A stretch of 36,691 nucleotides of DNA from CAYMWF01 sp964394085 [NCBI: uncultured Gemmatimonadota bacterium] (lineage in GTDB: Bacteria; GCA-2686955; CAYMWF01). Shown here piece after piece: positions 1 to 7,887 of this stretch. Position numbers and translations under genes: made by a program. Under the pieces are notes generated by a model that was given only the letters and a program-made list of their open reading frames with translations, was not told the DNA's origin and made no database searches. The stretch's first letter is position 1, and every line of letters begins with the position of its first letter. The stretch covers positions 1 through 36,691 of the forward strand of contig CAYMWF010000049.1 of NCBI GenBank assembly GCA_964394085.1. The letters run 5' to 3'.

Positions 1-1133
1 AGGTGGAGAACTCGGTTATCTCCTCAAACGGAAACAAAGGGATCTTCGCGTCCAATGAGTGCGAGCTGGATATCAAACGTTGTATGATAAATGGTAATGG
101 TGGAACAGACAGCGGGGGAGGTCTGCAAATCGAAAAGTCTTGTACAGGGAGGATAGAAAACACAGAGATCTGTTACAACACGGTTTCTCCGAATTATATG
201 GGTTGGTGGTCGGTCGGCGCAGGAATTTATACATCGAGCAGTGATGATATCGTCTTAGCGCATTGCGTCATAAGAGGTAATACATGCATGAGCGGGGAGG
301 ACGTGAGTTCCATGGGTGGAGGCTGTTACAAGGTATTCGACGGGCACCTGTCGATAGAGAACACAGAGATATCGGGAAACACTTTGAACAATGGTTGGGG
401 AGGAAGCAATGCATATGGAGCGGGAGTATATGCGGGTGCGTCGCCCCGTTCATGCGATATAGTAAATTCCATGATTTACGGTAATACTATAAAAGATGAT
501 GTGTGCGGCGGTGGAGGTTTATATTCAGATGGGGGTGTTGAAGTTAGAAATACTGTGGTTTGGAATAATTTTCCTGATCAGGTGGATGAATTAAACGCCG
601 ACCCTAGAATCATTTACTCTAACATCGAGGGCGGCTGGCCCGGAGAGGGAAACATCGATGCTGACCCGCTGTTCGTTTCGCCTTCGGAGGAACATTTCAG
701 CCTGATGGCAGGTTCGCCGTGTATCGACACAGGCGATCCGGAGATTCCGGATCCGGACGGGACGAGGAGCGACATGGGGGCTTACGGCGGTCCCGGGGCC
801 AAGCCGGTGAACATGACCCTTCCGGTAACGAGTCTTTCGACGTATCCGGGCGGCGTCGTCGAGTTCGAGATCCTCTTGACCAACAGCACCGACACTCCGT
901 TGAACGTTACTGTCCACGCAATCCTCCGGAGTCGCGCCGACCTTGCCGACGTTCGTCTCCTCGGCAACGGCGGCATGCCCCTCGCCGCAAACGCCTCCCG
1001 CCGCGTCACAGCTTCCGGCGTCGTCTCCCCGGACCTGGAGCCGGGCGACTACTACATCCACCTTTATGTCGTCAACGACCTCCAGAACGATCCCCTCGAA
1101 TTCAGCAGCATCGATCTCGAAGTCAGGTCTTGA
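1..1133 (+). CDS. Secreted right-handed parallel beta-helix protein, C-terminal part (5' truncated by window edge)
   Basis: The reading frame is already open at the left edge (codon phase begins at base 3), so the N-terminus lies outside the window. Residues 1-210 carry repeated short strands of the type IENTEISGN, IVNSMIYGN and VEVRNTVVWNN with Gly-rich turns, the pattern of right-handed parallel beta-helix (pectate-lyase-like or polymorphic outer-membrane) proteins. This is followed by the usual closing block DADPLFV, then GSPCIDTGDP and DMGAYGG. The last ~100 residues look like an Ig/CARDB-like beta-sandwich. A comparable tail ends the protein at 2585-3634, which suggests a shared family of exported surface proteins. 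No catalytic residues are recognisable; a role in adhesion or surface structure is inference. The stop is TGA at 1131. Confidence 0.85.
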   Translation, partial: VENSVISSNGNKGIFASNECELDIKRCMINGNGGTDSGGGLQIEKSCTGRIENTEICYNTVSPNYMGWWSVGAGIYTSSSDDIVLAHCVIRGNTCMSGEDVSSMGGGCYKVFDGHLSIENTEISGNTLNNGWGGSNAYGAGVYAGASPRSCDIVNSMIYGNTIKDDVCGGGGLYSDGGVEVRNTVVWNNFPDQVDELNADPRIIYSNIEGGWPGEGNIDADPLFVSPSEEHFSLMAGSPCIDTGDPEIPDPDGTRSDMGAYGGPGAKPVNMTLPVTSLSTYPGGVVEFEILLTNSTDTPLNVTVHAILRSRADLADVRLLGNGGMPLAANASRRVTASGVVSPDLEPGDYYIHLYVVNDLQNDPLEFSSIDLEVRS

Positions 1134-1596
1134 TTCGCTGAGCGCCTCGACGGACAGGTACTTTGAGGTGTCGACCTGGTCCAGGCTGGGGTTGGGTAAA
1201 TCTCTCCCGTTTATTTAAGAGCAGCAACCGGAAGGAAAAGTCCGTACAAAATGTACCACCCATTATGATTGACGGCATTACTCCAATATGCTCAGCAAGA
1301 AGATATACTGCGCTCCCTTCGAATTAACCGTGGGTTCGTAATAGGGCCTGTTCTCAGCGTTTCCGTTAGAAAAATACCTGGATATACGGCAGTTTCAGAT
1401 CGAACAATCTTGCTGCGGGAAAGCAAAAGGTGATACATTGCTCTTTTACCGCCTGACAGGATTTGAACCGGTATGGCGGACCGGATTTATCATGCGAGTT
1501 AAGAGAAGACGTCGGGTCTCAAATGGTATTTTGGTTAACATACGGCTCACGGAGGTCGGTGTGTCAAGAGTGCGGTTTATAAGCGAGGGTAATTAG
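1134..1596. other. Non-coding stretch with a possible gene remnant
   Basis: This 463-base gap between the beta-helix gene and the EamA gene has no complete gene. Its right half (1345-1596) contains a stop-free frame with a GNAT-like tail, listed separately. I see no clear terminator hairpin with a T-run and no convincing promoter here. Confidence 0.5.
1345..1596 (+). pseudogene. Possible remnant of a GNAT N-acetyltransferase (C-terminal end)
   Basis: From just after two consecutive stops (TAA TAG at 1339-1344) a frame stays open for 83 codons to TAG at 1594-1596, directly abutting the next start codon. It has no ATG at its beginning. In the middle it reads LLFYRLTGFEPVWRTGFIMR, which resembles the last helix and strand of GNAT acetyltransferases (Y..xGFxPV....xM). 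No acetyl-CoA-binding motif is seen upstream, so if real this is a decayed 3' end rather than a working gene. The match is short and could be chance. Confidence 0.28.
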
Positions 1597-2505
1597 ATGT
1601 CCCAGCCCCCGATTCCCATGCTTGGGGAATTTTTTGCGCTCTCGTGCGCCATCCTCTGGGCATATGCCATGATCCTGTTCAGGCTCTCGGCGATAACTCT
1701 CCACCCGCTGGCGATGAACTTTTTCAAATCCGCCCTGGTTCTGCCCCTCATGGTGGGCGCGACACTCTTATGGGGTGATATCGGCGGACTCAGGAACGCG
1801 AGCCGGATCGACTTTCTGCTGCTTACCGGCAGCGCCGTCAGCGGCCTGTATATCGCGGATACGCTCCTTTTTGTCAGTCTGAAAATGGTCGGCGCTTCGA
1901 TCCCGTTCATTACCGGGTGTCTGTACGCGCCGGCTGTAATCGTCGGCGCATATTTCTTTCTCGGAGAGGAAATTTCTTTTTTGACATTGCTGGGGGCCGC
2001 TGTCGTCGTAGCGGGAATCATCCTGGTCAGCACCGATAAGTTCGGCATTCCCGATGATATACCTCGACGGAGGATTTACGCCGGAACGGCGATTTCAAGT
2101 GTGAGCGCACTGCTGGCCGCTGCGGGCGTCGTAATGCTGAAGGTGCCGTTGAACCACCTGGGCATGTTCGAAGTCACGCTCTTCAGGATGATCGTCGGAG
2201 CGATACCTCTTACGTTTCATATTCTGATTGCGGGTTACGTCCCCGAAACGAAAGAAGCCCTTAAACCATCTCCATCGTGGAAGAACCTGGTGCCGGCCAC
2301 CTTGATCGGCACTTTTTTCGCGATGCTCCTCTGGGTCGGAGGGCTGAAATATACCACCGCCCATACCGCTTCGATCCTCAACCAGACTTCCCCTCTCTTC
2401 GGCATCGTTTTCGCCGCTTATATACTCAAGGAAAGGCTGACATTGCGCAAACTCGGCGGAGCGTTTGCCGCTTTTGCCGGAATCTTGATGATTTTTTCGG
2501 GTTAA
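1597..2505 (+). CDS. EamA/DMT-family transporter, ten membrane segments
   Basis: The 302-residue protein has the two-fold repeat of the drug/metabolite transporter superfamily. There are about ten hydrophobic helices, with EamA halves at roughly residues 10-140 and 160-300. The first half ends in the typical helix GAAVVVAGIILVS and the second ends GGAFAAFAGILMIFSG. A cytoplasmic loop links the halves around residues 150-160. It should lie in the inner membrane and move a small metabolite; the substrate cannot be read from sequence. The ATG is preceded by GAGGGT as a modest ribosome site. The gene stands alone between a gap and a convergent gene, with a hairpin after its stop. Confidence 0.9.
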   Translation: MSQPPIPMLGEFFALSCAILWAYAMILFRLSAITLHPLAMNFFKSALVLPLMVGATLLWGDIGGLRNASRIDFLLLTGSAVSGLYIADTLLFVSLKMVGASIPFITGCLYAPAVIVGAYFFLGEEISFLTLLGAAVVVAGIILVSTDKFGIPDDIPRRRIYAGTAISSVSALLAAAGVVMLKVPLNHLGMFEVTLFRMIVGAIPLTFHILIAGYVPETKEALKPSPSWKNLVPATLIGTFFAMLLWVGGLKYTTAHTASILNQTSPLFGIVFAAYILKERLTLRKLGGAFAAFAGILMIFSG

Positions 2506-2536
2506 GCGATGGTTCGGAACAGGCGTATTAAAGAGA

Positions 2537-2560
2537 CGCGACCCGCGGATGCAGGTCGCG
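2537..2560. terminator. Hairpin between convergent genes, possible weak terminator
   Basis: CGCGACC (2537-2543) pairs perfectly with GGTCGCG (2554-2560) around a 10-base loop, between the EamA stop (2505) and the stop of the minus-strand gene (2585). On the minus strand it is followed by TCTCTTTAA, a poor U-tract. On the plus strand no T-run follows. It may terminate the minus-strand gene. Confidence 0.4.
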
Positions 2561-2584
2561 CCGGAATTTCGAACAAGGTCGGAA

Positions 2585-3634
2585 TCAGTACGCCGTAATC
2601 GTAAACGTGAAAGTATCGCTGTCCAGGGCCTGGCCGCCCAGCCCCGTGACGGTGCCGGTATAGGTATATTCTCCCAGCGGAGCATTGCCCGGAACGGCAT
2701 GTGAATACCGGTGGGTGAGTGACGCGCCCGCGCCGAGAGTCAGCGTAACGGGTCCGGCGACGGGATTGCCCGGATAGGGATTGCCGTTAGGCAGGTAGAC
2801 ATCCGCATCTACCGTGAACGTTATCGCTCCCGAGGTGTTGTTGGCGAGAGAGATGTCGATCACCAGTTCTCCGCCCCGGGGAACTTCAGCGGCTTCGGGC
2901 GCCAGCTCGAGGTCGATATCGGGCACGGCGTTGAAGAAGAAATCCAGGTACCTGCGCATCAGTTCGGATTTCACGTTCAACCCGGTGCCGTCGATTATCC
3001 CGCCGAATACGAAGCTGCCGTAGATCGACCTGTAGGATCCGGCGTCGTACGCAACGGCGCGTCCGTAACCCTGCTGTGATTTGAAAATCAAATCACCGGT
3101 GTCCGCGGCGATCACATCTTCGTATTCATCGAGTATCGGAACCCCGTAGGAGTAGTCGAGGTCGAGCCCGTCTGTAATCGTGCCGGCCTGTCCGGTGAGC
3201 TCTGAAATATTGCCCAGCGGATTACCGTCCTTCACGAACGTCCCGCCGAACATGGAATAGAAAGGTGAACCGCCGTTAAAGTAGCCGAAGTCGTTGCCTT
3301 CGATGTAAATCGGTTTACCTGCATCCAGGAAGGAAGCCAGTTTGGTCATCTCAGCCTGAGATAACGCGTAAATCTCCCCTCAGCAGTATACACCCATTAC
3401 CACGAATATTGCATCGTAGGGATCGAGGCTCGCAGGCAGGAAGGTATAGGTGGTGTAGCTGTAACCGTTATCCGCCAGAGCGTTTTCGATAGCGAATTCG
3501 CATCCCACCGTTCCTCCTCCGTCCGGGTCGGTGAAAGTATCGCCAAGGTCCCTGTCGTAGACCAGGATCTCATAACCGGGGGCGATTCCGGCTAGAAGAA
3601 AAACCAATAGGAGAGGAAGTAGACGTTGAATCAT
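2585..3634 (-). pseudogene. Exported protein with an in-frame TGA: nonsense mutation or recoded (Sec) codon
   Basis: One continuous frame runs from an ATG at 3634 (AAGGAGG nine bases upstream; the ATG at 3643 sits directly on that ribosome site and is less likely) to TAA at 2585, broken only by TGA at 3382-3380. The two open pieces are 3634-3380 and 3379-2585. The N-terminus is a signal peptide (MIQRLLPLLLVFLLAG). An alpha/beta domain follows (YEILVYDRD, then YDAIFVVMGVYC, TGA, GEIYALSQAEM, and GKPIYIEGNDFG). The Ig-like tail (about the last 110 residues) resembles the one in the protein at 1-1133. The protein context is intact on both sides of the TGA, with no other damage. A 9-bp stem-loop starts 14 bases after the TGA, so selenocysteine insertion is possible. 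A simple nonsense mutation or sequencing error is the conservative reading. The second ATG (3349) has no good ribosome site. Confidence 0.75.
3345..3382 (-). promoter_or_regulatory. TGA codon plus SECIS-like stem-loop (candidate)
   Basis: Read on the minus strand, TGA (3382-3380) follows a Cys codon and is followed by 14 bases, then a 9-bp stem. GTTATCTCA (3365-3357) pairs with TGAGATGAC (3353-3345), with one G-U pair and a GGC loop (3356-3354). Bacterial SECIS elements are stem-loops just downstream of UGA with a G at the start of a short apical loop. The spacing and loop fit that description. No selenocysteine machinery gene is in the window. Confidence 0.35.
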
Positions 3635-3737
3635 CGGCCCCATCCTCCTTTCCAGGAGAGTTTGTACCGCGAAGGATCCTCACGGGATTCCAGGCGCGGG
3701 GTGGTGCAGCCTGCCCTGAAGCGGGCGTGAAAACTCA

Positions 3738-3766
3738 ATTCTAACCTTATAAACTATTTACTACAA
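3738..3766 (-). promoter_or_regulatory. Putative promoter for the exported protein gene
   Basis: On the minus strand TTGTAG (3766-3761) is separated by 17 bases from TAGAAT (3743-3738), about 100 bases before the start at 3634. The -10 matches five of six consensus bases and the -35 only its TTG. Confidence 0.35.
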
Positions 3767-3793
3767 GATGCGTTGATTTTCGTAACCTGAGGA

Positions 3794-3913
3794 ATGCCGT
3801 CAGACACGGTGTCGATAGTTCCGGAAGGGAAATTCTATCAATTAATGTACCTGGGTTTCCTCTATGGCGATCATGTGATCGGATGTCTCGACGGCGGCGT
3901 AAACCTGGAATGA
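3794..3913 (+). CDS. Possible 39-residue small ORF
   Basis: ATG at 3794 opens a 39-codon frame ending in TGA at 3911-3913, just before the convergent oxidoreductase stop at 3917. The product has a hydrophobic, protein-like middle (YLGFLYGDHVIGCLDGGVNL), but I recognise no family. AGGA lies too close to the ATG to be a good ribosome site. It may be a decayed fragment or chance. Confidence 0.18.
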   Translation: MPSDTVSIVPEGKFYQLMYLGFLYGDHVIGCLDGGVNLE

Positions 3914-3916
3914 AGA

Positions 3917-4894
3917 TCATCCGCGGGTTATGACAGCGCTCCCGTGCCGGGTCGATTCATAGCACATGTCGACCGTCTCCAGGGCGAGAAGCCCGTCTCT
4001 GCAGGTGATGGGCGGAGGCGTTTTTTTCCTGAGCGATTCCGTGAAATCCCTGAGAACATCCAGGATAGTGTGGCGCGGCTCCGGCAGAGGAAGCGGCGTT
4101 TTACCATCGGCATTATGGAGGAATAGAGTATTGTGGACATGATCTCCGACGAGCTGCCCGTGTTCTCCGATAACCTCGATGCGGCCTATGCGGCTTTCGG
4201 AAACTTTCGAACAGTCGATGGTTACGCTGACTCCGCTGTTCATGCCGATGGTCGCCGTGAACTGGTCTTCGGTGATCCGGTGATACTTTTTTTCAGCGAA
4301 GCACCAGGCCCAGGCCGCGGAATCGTCCAGCAGGAAGTTCACCATGTCGGTGAGATGGATACCCGTATGAAGGATGTTGCCGCCCCCGGCGAGATCCGCG
4401 TTGTCGAGCCAAGGGAGCCCATGCGGCTCCATCCGTTGGGCCATGGAGATGAAGTGGAGCTTGCCGATAGTGGGAAGGAGCCGCCGAATCTCGTTGACAA
4501 CAGTGTTGTATCTCAGAGTCTGGGCGACCATGACCGGAGTATCGAACTGTTCGGCGGCGTCGCAGATCCGTTTCCCTTCAGCGCTGTTCCGGGCCAGGGG
4601 TTTTTCCAGGAGTATCGGTTTACCGGCCTCGACGGCCCTCAAGGTCACCGGTTCATGCAGATTGGTTGTGGCGGCGAGCACAACGGCGTCTACCTCCGGA
4701 GAGTCGACCAGGTCGCGCCAGTCATGGTGGAAGGAACTCCCTGTCTCCTCTGCGAACCGGAGCCCGTCATCCCTGTTCGAGCGACTGAAAGCGGACAGGA
4801 TTGCATCTTCCATGTCACGGGTGATATGACGCGCGTACCTGCTGCCGTGCCGGCCTACGCCGATAATACCGAAACGGATTGTATCAAGCGGCAT
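3917..4894 (-). CDS. Gfo/Idh/MocA-family NAD(P)-dependent oxidoreductase
   Basis: The 325-residue protein starts with a Rossmann nucleotide-binding turn (GIIGVGRHGSRYARHI, residues ~9-24). It has the family's EKPLA motif at residues 97-101, where the Lys is a catalytic/cofactor-contacting residue. The C-terminal alpha/beta domain contains the conserved HTGIHLTDMVNFLL stretch, which supplies the active-site His and Asp. Members oxidise or reduce sugars, inositols or related polyols; the exact substrate is unknown. Length is normal. The ATG is well placed behind GGAAGGAGGAGAC. No other sugar gene adjoins it, so context does not narrow the substrate. Two tandem AAGTATAGA motifs about 50-80 bases upstream could be promoter elements. 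Confidence 0.9.
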   Translation of the reverse strand: MPLDTIRFGIIGVGRHGSRYARHITRDMEDAILSAFSRSNRDDGLRFAEETGSSFHHDWRDLVDSPEVDAVVLAATTNLHEPVTLRAVEAGKPILLEKPLARNSAEGKRICDAAEQFDTPVMVAQTLRYNTVVNEIRRLLPTIGKLHFISMAQRMEPHGLPWLDNADLAGGGNILHTGIHLTDMVNFLLDDSAAWAWCFAEKKYHRITEDQFTATIGMNSGVSVTIDCSKVSESRIGRIEVIGEHGQLVGDHVHNTLFLHNADGKTPLPLPEPRHTILDVLRDFTESLRKKTPPPITCRDGLLALETVDMCYESTRHGSAVITRG

Positions 4895-5027
4895 GTCTCC
4901 TCCTTCCGGAACGAGTCGAGGATCGAATACTTACATCCGGAAAAGGAAGAATTCTATACTTTTTTCTATACTTTGTTCCGATCCGATCATTCGAGGCACC
5001 CCGCATCGTCGATTTTTTCAGTGTTCA

Positions 5028-5055
5028 TTGACATGGTGGGGTTTTGGCATATAGT
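5028..5055 (+). promoter_or_regulatory. Putative sigma70-type promoter
   Basis: A perfect TTGACA (5028-5033), a 16-base spacer and TATAGT (5050-5055, five of six matches) lie just before the small gene at 5077. Transcription would start near 5062. That leaves a short leader and supports 5077 as the start. Confidence 0.55.
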
Positions 5056-5076
5056 CGATCCAACCCGTAGAGAAGC

Positions 5077-5436
5077 ATGGTTTTCCGCTTCTTGGACAGC
5101 CGGCTTTCCATCGGGATCGTCCAGGGGGGCGACATACAGCAAACGCCGGTTGCCTGGTCCTGTGAGCGTGATAGGTTGCTGAATCCGAAAGGCGTCGAAA
5201 AGATGAAACTGAAGAATCTGCTAGATCCGGTGATATTCAGGGTTAAACTGGGAGGGGACCTCAGGGAAATCAGGCACAGGGAGCTTTCACTTACGAACAA
5301 GATTTCGCTGGAGGCTCTGGCCGCTCTGCTGATACGGAAAGGATATATCACCCCGCAGGAGTTGACTTCCGAGATCGAGATCGTGCGGAAAGAACGGGTT
5401 CGTCCGGAAGAGGACCTCAACAAAGAGCCGGAATGA
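5077..5436 (+). CDS. Small protein of unknown function
   Basis: The 119-residue product is not one I recognise. The N-terminal 40 residues are mixed, beginning MVFRFLDSRLSIGIVQGGD. From an internal Met at 5203 the sequence becomes a soluble, charged, helical-looking domain (LTNKISLEALAALLIRKGYITPQEL). The segment AALLIRKGYITPQELTSEI resembles small helical linkers found at the ends of regulatory proteins. The start at 5077 is preferred because a good promoter ends about 20 bases upstream and AGAGAAG precedes the ATG. 5203 is the alternative. It sits 53 bases before the secreted repeat protein and is probably co-transcribed with it. Confidence 0.6.
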   Translation: MVFRFLDSRLSIGIVQGGDIQQTPVAWSCERDRLLNPKGVEKMKLKNLLDPVIFRVKLGGDLREIRHRELSLTNKISLEALAALLIRKGYITPQELTSEIEIVRKERVRPEEDLNKEPE

Positions 5437-5489
5437 GCGCGAAAGAGCACCATACGGAAGAAACACTCCGTTATGAAAGGACGGGCTGA

Positions 5490-6137
5490 ATGCGCATGAC
5501 GGCGGGTCGCCCTACGGTGTTATCCCTGTTCGGGCCGGTTCTGGTTTGTTCCATACTCGCTGGAATCGCTTTTACGAGTGGAAGCACCGCGGTCGAGCAG
5601 CCGGTTCCCGCTGACGCCTATGATCCGGATACGGTCAGATTCCATAAGAACGGGGTCATCTCCAAGTGCAAGCTGCTGAAATGGATGGAAATCCAGGGAT
5701 ATCCGTGCTGCCGATGGGTCCGTTTTTTTCCCGACGGACGGGTCGCAAGGTTCCAGGCGCAGCGTGATATTGTAATTTCCGGTGTTTCGGTGCCCGCGAA
5801 ATCGGATATTTTTCTCGATGAGAATGGTGTTTTCTACAAGGGGTGGTTCGATGGAGAGCTGGATATAGACGGCATACCGGTCGATGGAGGATGCGGCAAG
5901 CTCGAAACTACTTTTTACCGGGACGGAACAATAAAATCGTGCTTCCTGTACAAGACCGCGGAAATCGACGGCGTGCCCTGCAAAGCGAGCGTCTTTCATC
6001 CGGTTGAGTTCTTTGAGAACGGTCGTCTTAAACGGTGCACCCTGGCCCGGTCCGTAACCCGCAACGGCAGAGTATATAAAAAAGGTGAATTGATCGTTAT
6101 AGATGAAACCGGCCGGGATGCTGAAGAATCCGAGTGA
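5490..6137 (+). CDS. Exported protein with Cys-containing MORN/YwqK-like repeats
   Basis: The 215-residue protein opens with a signal-peptide-like hydrophobic segment (about residues 11-33). The rest is built from at least three related units. Each has an aromatic residue followed by a short -NG- or -DG- turn, then CxL, then an I.G.PC or similar element: FHKNGVISKCKL with IQGYPC, FYRDGTIKSCFL with IDGVPC, and FFENGRLKRCTL with RNGRVYKKG. A more diverged unit lies around residues 80-110. This resembles the antiparallel hairpin repeats of YwqK/MORN-type proteins, but with regularly placed Cys. In the periplasm these could form disulfides or bind metal; that is inference. ATG at 5490 or 5496 is possible, with AGGA upstream. 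It is probably in one transcript with the gene at 5077. Confidence 0.75.
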   Translation: MRMTAGRPTVLSLFGPVLVCSILAGIAFTSGSTAVEQPVPADAYDPDTVRFHKNGVISKCKLLKWMEIQGYPCCRWVRFFPDGRVARFQAQRDIVISGVSVPAKSDIFLDENGVFYKGWFDGELDIDGIPVDGGCGKLETTFYRDGTIKSCFLYKTAEIDGVPCKASVFHPVEFFENGRLKRCTLARSVTRNGRVYKKGELIVIDETGRDAEESE

Positions 6138-6250
6138 ATGGAACTTCAGGAAATATTGCCGGAACCGGGATTATTTACAGGACAGCGACAGGCGCAGCTT
6201 CGAAAGGGAATACGGCTGAACAGCGTAAAGAGGAGCGCCGCTTTTCCCGA

Positions 6251-6745
6251 TTATCCCTTCCCCCTGGCTCTTTTCTGCTTCATCAGCCTTTTTGCTTCAC
6301 GCTCCGCTTTCGCCCTGTTTTCAACCCCGGTTCTGAACATGTCGTAATGCCTCTTGACTTTCTCGATGAAATTACTGTCATCGAGTAAAACCTCCTTGAA
6401 CAGCTTGAGGAGCGCGGGGGCGTTTTCGGATTGAGGGCTTTCGCGATTAAGCACCGGCCCCATGAATTCATCGATGATTTTCGGATCATCGTCACCCGCC
6501 CATTCGACATAATAGTTCCGGTCTTCCCATCCCCAGGCGATTACCGCCTGAACATCTTTTTCAAGGGATGAGGCTACCGCGAACAAAACCCGGCGGCAGT
6601 CGCATCCGGGCTCGTCGCAGAACATCTCGAGAAATGAATACTGTGCAGGCGGCAAATCGAAAGCGGACTCATCGAACAGGGTGAAGGTGCCGGTTTCTTT
6701 CTCCGCTGTTTCCATGAAATGATCGTGAAAAAATGAATAAGGCAT
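6251..6745 (-). CDS. Conserved hypothetical protein with a CDCRR motif
   Basis: The 164-residue soluble protein has a compact N-terminal domain with a striking FLEMFCDEPGCDCRRVLF stretch (residues ~38-55), whose three Cys could bind a metal. An acidic middle and a basic, helical C-terminus follow (RAKAEREAKRLMKQKRARGKG). No signal peptide or membrane helix is present. I recall similar CxCRR-bearing proteins only as uncharacterised families, so no function is assigned. GAGAGAT precedes the ATG. The short gap to the GNAT gene upstream on the same strand (112 bases) allows co-transcription. Confidence 0.75.
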   Translation of the reverse strand: MPYSFFHDHFMETAEKETGTFTLFDESAFDLPPAQYSFLEMFCDEPGCDCRRVLFAVASSLEKDVQAVIAWGWEDRNYYVEWAGDDDPKIIDEFMGPVLNRESPQSENAPALLKLFKEVLLDDSNFIEKVKRHYDMFRTGVENRAKAEREAKRLMKQKRARGKG

Positions 6746-6857
6746 TTGTTTATCTCTCTATTCCGGACAAAGGTTGATATCAATCAGCTGCGGTTTTGAA
6801 GCAGCCGCCGTTCAAAGTCGGTCAGGCCGGCAAGCATAACGTAAACGGAATGTTTTG

Positions 6858-7721
6858 TCACGCTTTGGAGGTAAAGGGGAACACAGGATTTTCGACGGGG
6901 AACGCACCTTTGACAAACGGGTGATTGCCCTGGAGCCGCCTCGTGCATGTTCCGCTTATTCCGAGCTTATCCGTATAGAAATAAAATTCGACGGTCTTGT
7001 CGGTCTCATCCGCTATGTAAGGATGGAGCTCCTTCATCCGGGGAATTCTCTCGCTCACTATATCGATGATCCTCAAGCAACCGCCTTCTCTTTTAAAAAA
7101 GACCAGGCAGTCCAGGTCCGGGATTTCATATACATGGTTTCCCAAGCCGTACAGAACATGGAACATGAGCAGTTTTTCATTCAGTATGAAGAACTTGTCG
7201 GACACCGGTGTTCGTTTTCTCGCGCAGTCGTAGATCCTTTCGAGATCGTTTCCGCATCCGGGGTTGAGCTTCACGGCTCCGCCGTGCTTTGAAACCGGAG
7301 GGGCGTCGACGGTTTCGACAAACTCGCCTACCGGCCTGAACCCGCACCTGCGGTAGAAAGGGATCGCTTCCGGGTCGGCGAACAGAAAGATGCCGTCATG
7401 GCTCCCGCGCACCCGGTCCAGCCCGATTTCCGTCAGCCGCCTGTTCAACCCGCGGCGACGCCATTCCGGCAGAGTTCCGACGCCCGAAACCTGTGCCAGG
7501 CAGGTTTCTTCCCCTTCGATAACTGCATCCAGCAGGTAGATGCAGACGCTCGCGACGATAGAATCCCCCTTGAAAAACGAAAAAGGGGTATACGCTTCGT
7601 CCCAATATCCCGCTTCCTCCCATGCGGTGAAGTCCAGACCATGGATTTGTTTCTGGAATTCTTTGAAGGCATCGAGGGACTTTCGATCATCCCAGTATGA
7701 AGTTTTAAAGATGAGGTCCAT
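6858..7721 (-). CDS. GNAT-family N-acetyltransferase
   Basis: The N-terminal ~150 residues are a GNAT fold. The strand VSGVGTLPEWRRRGLNRRL holds the acetyl-CoA-binding R-R-x-G-L turn, and IPFYRRCGFRPVGEFV is the usual final helix and strand. The C-terminal half (about residues 150-287) is a second alpha/beta domain with phosphate-poor, mixed sequence ending PVFPFTSKA. This could be a second, degenerate GNAT-like lobe, as in two-domain GNATs. The substrate is unknown. The ATG at 7721 is chosen over the upstream GTG (7748), because the residues between them look non-native; neither has a strong ribosome site. A TTGACT and a 6-bp dyad lie immediately upstream. Confidence 0.82.
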   Translation of the reverse strand: MDLIFKTSYWDDRKSLDAFKEFQKQIHGLDFTAWEEAGYWDEAYTPFSFFKGDSIVASVCIYLLDAVIEGEETCLAQVSGVGTLPEWRRRGLNRRLTEIGLDRVRGSHDGIFLFADPEAIPFYRRCGFRPVGEFVETVDAPPVSKHGGAVKLNPGCGNDLERIYDCARKRTPVSDKFFILNEKLLMFHVLYGLGNHVYEIPDLDCLVFFKREGGCLRIIDIVSERIPRMKELHPYIADETDKTVEFYFYTDKLGISGTCTRRLQGNHPFVKGAFPVENPVFPFTSKA

Positions 7722-7751
7722 TTTGAAACCGGCCCGGTAATACTGCACAGG

Positions 7752-7785
7752 GAGATAACCTGTATCTCTCGCCGGTCCAAGTCAA
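7752..7785 (-). promoter_or_regulatory. Dyad and -35-like box upstream of the GNAT gene
   Basis: On the minus strand TTGACT (7785-7780) is followed by GAGATA (7768-7763), five bases, and TATCTC (7757-7752), a perfect 6-bp dyad. No good -10 is seen at 17 bases, so promoter status is uncertain. The dyad could be an operator. Confidence 0.25.
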
Positions 7786-7887
7786 TCGGTTTTTTCGGTT
7801 TGAGGGAGCGGTTCGCGGGAATCCGGTATTCCGATTTCTTTTTATCGCCCGGTCGCCGGTATCGCAGGCGCTACAGAAACGGAGCCG

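Noticed and set aside
1440-1500. tRNA T-arm-like sequence (reverse strand GGTTCAAATCC)
   Set aside because: The supposed T stem has a mismatch, and no acceptor, D or anticodon stems can be built around it. The same bases read as part of a GNAT-like peptide.
2585-3349. Separate gene starting at 3349
   Set aside because: It lacks a signal peptide and a good ribosome site, and it is in frame with the upstream signal-peptide part, broken by only one TGA.
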